From assembly GCA_036794585.1 (NCBI GenBank), contig DAIRGH010000008.1, positions 1-51,318 of the forward strand: a DNA stretch of 51,318 bases, in the 5' to 3' direction. How positions within the stretch are numbered: the stretch's first letter is position 1; each line of letters opens with the position of its first letter. A model generated the notes under the pieces. The model was not told the origin of the DNA and searched no databases. It worked only from the letters and a program-made list of their open reading frames with translations. This document shows, in pieces, positions 47,139 to 51,318 of the stretch. The DNA comes from WHSW01 sp036794585. GTDB taxonomy: Bacteria; Actinomycetota; Thermoleophilia; Solirubrobacterales; 70-9. The position numbers were made by a program, and so were the translations under genes.

Positions 47139-49576
47139 TCCATCCGCCGCACTACTTCCTGCACGGAAACCTGGTCTTCGCCCGCGGGCCGACGGACGCC
47201 TGGGCCGCGTATCGCCTAGAGGGCGAGAGCTACCCAGGCCTATCGCTGACCCGAAAGCTGGAGCTCAAGGAGCGAATCGAGGCCTTCGCCTACGCGATCG
47301 AGGCGGACTTTCAGCTGATCCGCACGATGCGCGAGTGGTCGGCCGATGCCTATCTCGAGCGGGCGTTAACGACCCTTGATCCGCGGCGCGGGCACGCGAA
47401 GCGGTTTCGCGCCTACCTCGAGCGCCAGCGCGCGGCGCTCGTCGAGCGCGGTTCGGTCCGTCCCGAGATCTACCTGCTTGTCTCGCTTTCGGCGGCATCG
47501 GAAGGCGCGATCGGCCCACGGCTAAAGGAGCTCACGCGCTCGGCCGCGCACAGGTTCGGGCTTAGCGACTCCCGCGGGCTCGGCAGGCGCGAGCTCGACG
47601 AGCTGCGTCGCGCCGAACAGCGCGCGTTCGACCGCGTCGACGCCTACCTGCCTGCCCAACGCGCGCGCTCGGGCGAGGTCGCCCACTTGATCCGCGCCGC
47701 GTATACCCGCGGCCTCGGCGAGCCCCGAGTCGATCCGAACTGGCGCCCGCAGGCGCTGTGGATCGACGACGAACGCGGCGGGCGCTTTGAGCCCTTCCAG
47801 CACGACCTGCTTCGCCTGCACGAGTCGCGGTTGACGATCGGTCCACGCTCCCTGGTGGTCGAGTCGGAGCTCGGCGCTTCTCATCAGGCGCTGCTGGTCT
47901 GCGGCGCCCTGGCCGAGGAGGCGCTCTTTCCCTCCGCCGAGGTCGAGCTCATGTTCAGCCCGCTTCGGTGTGGCTTCGCGGTCGACGCCGTCTATAGCTG
48001 CGAGTGGGTCGCCAACCGCTCGGCCCAGAAGCTCGCCCAAAAACGGATGGTCGATGCCGACCAACAGGCAAGCGAGGAGTCCTTCGGCGAGCACGGGCCC
48101 TCGGTGCGCACCACCGAGAAGACCGCCGCGGCGCGCGAGCTCCAGGCCCGACTCGGGGCATCGGATCGCCCCCCGTTTCTGCGCTCGGCGCTCTTCGTCG
48201 CGGTTGGCGCCTCGAGCGGCGCCGAGCTCGAGCAGCGGGTCGAGCGGCTGCGCTCGGAGTTCGGGCGCACCGAGCTTCACCGCCCGCTCGGCGAGCAGCA
48301 CCGCCTGTTTCTGGGCGCGATGCCAGCGCAGCGATTTCCGGTGCGCGACTACCTCGCCCACCTGCTGCCCGAGCAGCTCGGGGCGATGGTGCCGACCGCG
48401 GTCTCACATGCCGGCTCTGAGATCGGCCCCTACGTCGGCCACACCCTTGACGCGACCCTGGCGCCGATCCAGTTCGACTCGGGCGAAGCGTCGCGCCAGT
48501 CGCGACCGCCGACCGTCTTGATGAGCGGCTCGCTGGGCTCGGGCAAGACGATGGCGCTCGAGCTCTTGCTCTATCAGGCGTTCCTTCAGGGCTCGGCGCC
48601 GATCGTCGACATCGACCCCAAGGGCGATCACCGCCTCGAAGCGCTGCCGGGTGTCGCCGAGGCGATGGAGACGATCGAGCTCGGCCCCGGCGATCGCTAT
48701 CGGGGCCTGCTCGACCCGATGCGGATCGCGCCGGCATCGGCGCGCGAGGACCTCGCGTACGGCTTCCTCACCGCGCTGCTGCCCAGCCCGGTGCCGGCCG
48801 CGTGGCAGACCGAGATCAGGGCGGCGGTCGGCGCTGCGGCCAAGGCGGGCGCCCGGAGCTGCGGGAACGTACTCGAGGAGCTTCGACGCGGCGGCGCTGG
48901 TGCCGCGGACGCCGCCCGGGCGCTTGAGGTTCACCTCGACGCGGGCCTTGCCCGACTCGGCTACGGCGATCAGCGCGACGACTTCGGTGAGGTAGGAGCC
49001 GCGCAGGTGGTCAGCCTGCGGGTCAGAAACCTCGCCCGCCCGCTGCCGGGGACGCTGCGCTCGGAGCTCACCGAGGATGAGCGAGTCTCGCAAGCGGTCC
49101 TGCGGCTGCTCGCGGCCTACGCCCTGCGCCTATGCGCGGCCGACGAGCACACGCACTCCGTGCTGGCGCTCGACGAAGCGTGGGCGCTGCTCACCGACTC
49201 GCAGGGGCGGGCGCTGATGGATCGGCTCTCGCGCATGGGGCGCTCACAGAACGTCACCCCGATCCTCGCCTCGCAGATCGTCGGCGACGCCGGCGAGCTC
49301 GAGCCGCTGGTCGGCACCTACTTCGCCTTCGGGGTCGAGACCGACGACGAGGCGGAACGTGCGCTTGAGCTGCTTCGCCTCGACCCCGAGGACGAGGGCC
49401 TGCGCCAGCGGCTGATCGGCTTTCGCGCCGGGCGCTGCTACTTCCGCGACACGGCGGGCCGGGTGGTCGCGATGCGGATCGATCCCGGAGACGAGCTGCT
49501 GAGGGCGTTGGATACGACTCCGGGGTCTCGCGACCCGAAACCGCGCACCGAGGTCGAGGCCGGGTTTGCGGAGTAG
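47135..49576 (+). CDS. VirB4/TcpF-like conjugation ATPase
   Basis: An 813-residue protein from the GTG in the GTGA overlap at 47135; the frame is open upstream, but only as a shadow of the TcpE gene. The N-terminal about 440 residues hold the VirB4-type CagE-like domain (PGLSLTRKLELKERIEAFAY, then SLVVESELGASHQALLVCG). The ATPase part has Walker A GSLGSGKT (465-472), IDPKGDHRLEALPGV and Walker B LALDEAW (DEAW 680-683), with LSRMGRSQNVTPILASQ after it. It powers assembly of the channel. Confidence 0.85.
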   Translation: MIHPPHYFLHGNLVFARGPTDAWAAYRLEGESYPGLSLTRKLELKERIEAFAYAIEADFQLIRTMREWSADAYLERALTTLDPRRGHAKRFRAYLERQRAALVERGSVRPEIYLLVSLSAASEGAIGPRLKELTRSAAHRFGLSDSRGLGRRELDELRRAEQRAFDRVDAYLPAQRARSGEVAHLIRAAYTRGLGEPRVDPNWRPQALWIDDERGGRFEPFQHDLLRLHESRLTIGPRSLVVESELGASHQALLVCGALAEEALFPSAEVELMFSPLRCGFAVDAVYSCEWVANRSAQKLAQKRMVDADQQASEESFGEHGPSVRTTEKTAAARELQARLGASDRPPFLRSALFVAVGASSGAELEQRVERLRSEFGRTELHRPLGEQHRLFLGAMPAQRFPVRDYLAHLLPEQLGAMVPTAVSHAGSEIGPYVGHTLDATLAPIQFDSGEASRQSRPPTVLMSGSLGSGKTMALELLLYQAFLQGSAPIVDIDPKGDHRLEALPGVAEAMETIELGPGDRYRGLLDPMRIAPASAREDLAYGFLTALLPSPVPAAWQTEIRAAVGAAAKAGARSCGNVLEELRRGGAGAADAARALEVHLDAGLARLGYGDQRDDFGEVGAAQVVSLRVRNLARPLPGTLRSELTEDERVSQAVLRLLAAYALRLCAADEHTHSVLALDEAWALLTDSQGRALMDRLSRMGRSQNVTPILASQIVGDAGELEPLVGTYFAFGVETDDEAERALELLRLDPEDEGLRQRLIGFRAGRCYFRDTAGRVVAMRIDPGDELLRALDTTPGSRDPKPRTEVEAGFAE

Positions 49577-51318
49577 GTCGCTTCTGTTCGCCGGGTCGGC
49601 CCTGTGCGCCGTCGCGTTCGCGAGCTCGCACGCGGCAGCCGAGAGGTCCAGAAGCGTCGGTGCGCCGGATCGACCCGCTTTTCGGGTCGAACAGACCACC
49701 GGCGGTTCGGACCAGTCGTCCAGCCGTGACCGCGGCGCAGGAGGAGCAGTGGCTGGCGGTGACCGGGGAGGGGCCGCGGCCACCGAGCCCGCGGTCGGCG
49801 ACGGCGATCCGGACTCGAGGCGCGCGACGGGAAGCGTCAACCCGCTGGCGATCCGAAACCCGTTCTGCGACGAGCGCCTCGATGCCGCCGAGCGGCGCAA
49901 CTGTCGGGTCACGGGGACGCCGGAGGGGCGTTATCCGACCTCCAACTACGGCTTTGACGTTCACATCGACACCGGCCTCGACAACATCGTCGGCAACTTT
50001 CAGGCGCTTCTGGCCCAGATCGCAAACGCGATCTGGCAGGCGGCGCTGTTCGTCCTCAACCTGGTGATCACCCTGCTCGGGTGGGCGTTCGGGCTGACGC
50101 CGTTCTCTGACAACGAGACGATGGCCTCGATCGACCGTGGGCTCGAGGGCTTCTACGCCGCCTTCACCGAGCCCTGGTTGGTGTTCGCGATGGTCGCGAT
50201 CGGCGCTTGGGGGCTCTGGCGTGGGGTGGTGCGCCGTGAGGTCTCAGCCTCGATTGCCGCCACCGCGCTCTCGCTGGCGCTGATGCTCATGGCGCTTTGG
50301 ATCCTTCACGAGCCGCGGGCGACCGTCGGCACCGTGTCTGGGTTCGCAAACGAGGCGGCGCTCTCGGTGTTGGCAGCGCCCCAGGGTGGCGCGGGCGATC
50401 CGAAGGCGAGCTACGCCGAGGCCACGGCCGAGGTCTGGAACGAGATCACGATCCCCGGGTTTGCGGCGCTCAACTTCTCAGACGCCGATTGGGCGCTGTC
50501 TGCGCCTGACCCCGAGCTGCTCGAGACCGCCGACGAGTACGTCTGCGTCGACGCCGCCTACCTGGCGCAGATTCCGCCGAGGCGCTGGGCGGAGCTCGCA
50601 GCGCGGCAGATGTTCGGTTGCAAGCAGTTTGCGGCGGCCCTGCCGGCGCCGCGGACCAATGCCGAGCTTTACCTGCGCAGCTCTCCTGGGTCCCTGGCGC
50701 GCAAGAAGCTCTGGGAGGAGCACACCGACGACGCCCCCTACTCCTCCTACTTCGCGATTCAGGGCGACGAGGGCGCGTGGACCCGTCTGCCGCTGGTCGT
50801 CGTGATCGCGCTCGGCCTGCTCGGCGGCATCTGCCTGCTGGCCTGGCTCGCGCTGCGGCTCTTGGTCCAGACCGCGGTCGCCTTCGTCTTGGTCTTGATG
50901 GCGCCGCTGGCGCTCTTCATGCCCGCCTTCGGCGAGCGCGGGCGCGCCGCCTTCGCGCTCTGGGGCGGCACCCTTGCCGGGGCGCTGATCGCAAAGCTCG
51001 TCTACGCGGCGCTCTTGGCGGTGGTCCTGTTCGCGACCACGGTGATCGCGACCCTCGTCGACGACGTCGGGGCGATGGTCGCCTTCCTCGTCACCGCCGG
51101 GATCTGGTGGGCGGTGTTCATAAAGCGCGAGGCGCTGGTCTCGTTCATCTCGGTCTCACGCGACGCTGACGGCGGCACTGGCCACGGCGCCGGCAGCTGG
51201 CGCTCGCGGATGCTCGGCCTGGAAACAACGGCGAGGCTCGGACGGCGCCTCGCCTTGCCGCTCGTCGCGGCGACTGGCGGCGGGCTGCGGGCGGCGCGAC
51301 GATCGGTTGAGGTTAGAG
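49566..51318 (+). CDS. Polytopic conjugation channel protein, cut by the window end
   Basis: The frame starts at TTG 49566, inside the last codons of the VirB4-like gene, and is open to the window end (at least 584 codons). The start is supported by an immediate signal peptide (RSRSLLFAGSALCAVAFASS, then HAAA). A Gly/Arg-rich linker and a segment with two cysteines (NPFCDERLDAAERRNC) precede about seven membrane helices, for example FVLNLVITLLGWAFGL, SLALMLMALWIL, VVVIALGLLGGICLLAWLAL and FVLVLMAPLALFM. TrbL/VirB6-like channel proteins have this layout and lie next to VirB4 genes. It is the last gene visible. Confidence 0.7.
   Translation, partial: MRSRSLLFAGSALCAVAFASSHAAAERSRSVGAPDRPAFRVEQTTGGSDQSSSRDRGAGGAVAGGDRGGAAATEPAVGDGDPDSRRATGSVNPLAIRNPFCDERLDAAERRNCRVTGTPEGRYPTSNYGFDVHIDTGLDNIVGNFQALLAQIANAIWQAALFVLNLVITLLGWAFGLTPFSDNETMASIDRGLEGFYAAFTEPWLVFAMVAIGAWGLWRGVVRREVSASIAATALSLALMLMALWILHEPRATVGTVSGFANEAALSVLAAPQGGAGDPKASYAEATAEVWNEITIPGFAALNFSDADWALSAPDPELLETADEYVCVDAAYLAQIPPRRWAELAARQMFGCKQFAAALPAPRTNAELYLRSSPGSLARKKLWEEHTDDAPYSSYFAIQGDEGAWTRLPLVVVIALGLLGGICLLAWLALRLLVQTAVAFVLVLMAPLALFMPAFGERGRAAFALWGGTLAGALIAKLVYAALLAVVLFATTVIATLVDDVGAMVAFLVTAGIWWAVFIKREALVSFISVSRDADGGTGHGAGSWRSRMLGLETTARLGRRLALPLVAATGGGLRAARRSVEVR

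Overview
The window is GC-rich and densely coded, with many GTG and TTG starts and genes joined by 1-4 nt stop/start overlaps (GTGA, TGATG). These traits, together with Thermoleophilia-style sigma factor sequences, TcpC/TcpE-like conjugation proteins and a short exported protein of the ALFAALGGTALAA type, suggest an actinobacterium, most likely of the class Thermoleophilia (Solirubrobacterales-like). That placement is an inference from protein style, not from a marker gene.

Region A (about 1-13,700) is a mosaic accessory region. It opens with a sigma factor gene cut inside its last helix-turn-helix. It contains three orphan 3' ends of tRNA genes (Pro-like near 530, Arg-like near 6,900, Met-type CAT near 12,720) and a broken tyrosine integrase (9,136-9,421), which are the usual scars of repeated island integration. 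The cargo looks like defence or genome-conflict genes: two PIN-like proteins around a two-helix membrane protein, two AlbA_2 (Schlafen-type) proteins with partners, a SIR2-like DUF4917 protein bracketed by two DUF2188 proteins, and a DNA methyltransferase fused to an Mrr-type nuclease. An intact Excalibur protein and a nonsense-interrupted Excalibur-nuclease pseudogene follow.

Region B (13,944-38,136) is a catabolic and uptake regulon. It has a serine hydrolase, a complete Dpp/Opp-type ABC importer, two IolE-like isomerase/dehydratases, an M20 and an S9 peptidase, a NodB-type deacetylase, a DegT/StrS-type aminotransferase, a FadR-type GntR regulator, a 2-hydroxyacid dehydrogenase, an HpcH/HpaI aldolase, a HisD-like dehydrogenase, a glutamate-type dehydrogenase, two SDRs, an IolD-like hydrolase and an SMP-30 lactonase. 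Seven copies of a 13-bp palindrome close to GTGATTTAATCAC lie before the transcription units, including the regulator's own gene. The gene content fits import of an amide- or peptide-linked, possibly aminated and acylated, cyclitol; trimming; transamination to a keto-inositol; dehydration and ring opening; and ammonia release. The substrate is not known.

Region C (38,137-51,318, running off the edge) is the transfer module of an integrative conjugative element. It encodes a VirD4/TraG-like coupling ATPase, a sigma factor with a C-terminal membrane segment, exported proteins, TcpC-, TcpE- and VirB4/TcpF-like proteins and a polytopic channel protein. Three copies of one promoter (GGACT, 16 nt, GACTA, then a TAG/ATG box) lie before its two operons, and at two of them the ATG sits where transcription should start. 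A perfect 21-bp inverted repeat lies in the 0.7-kb gap between regions B and C.
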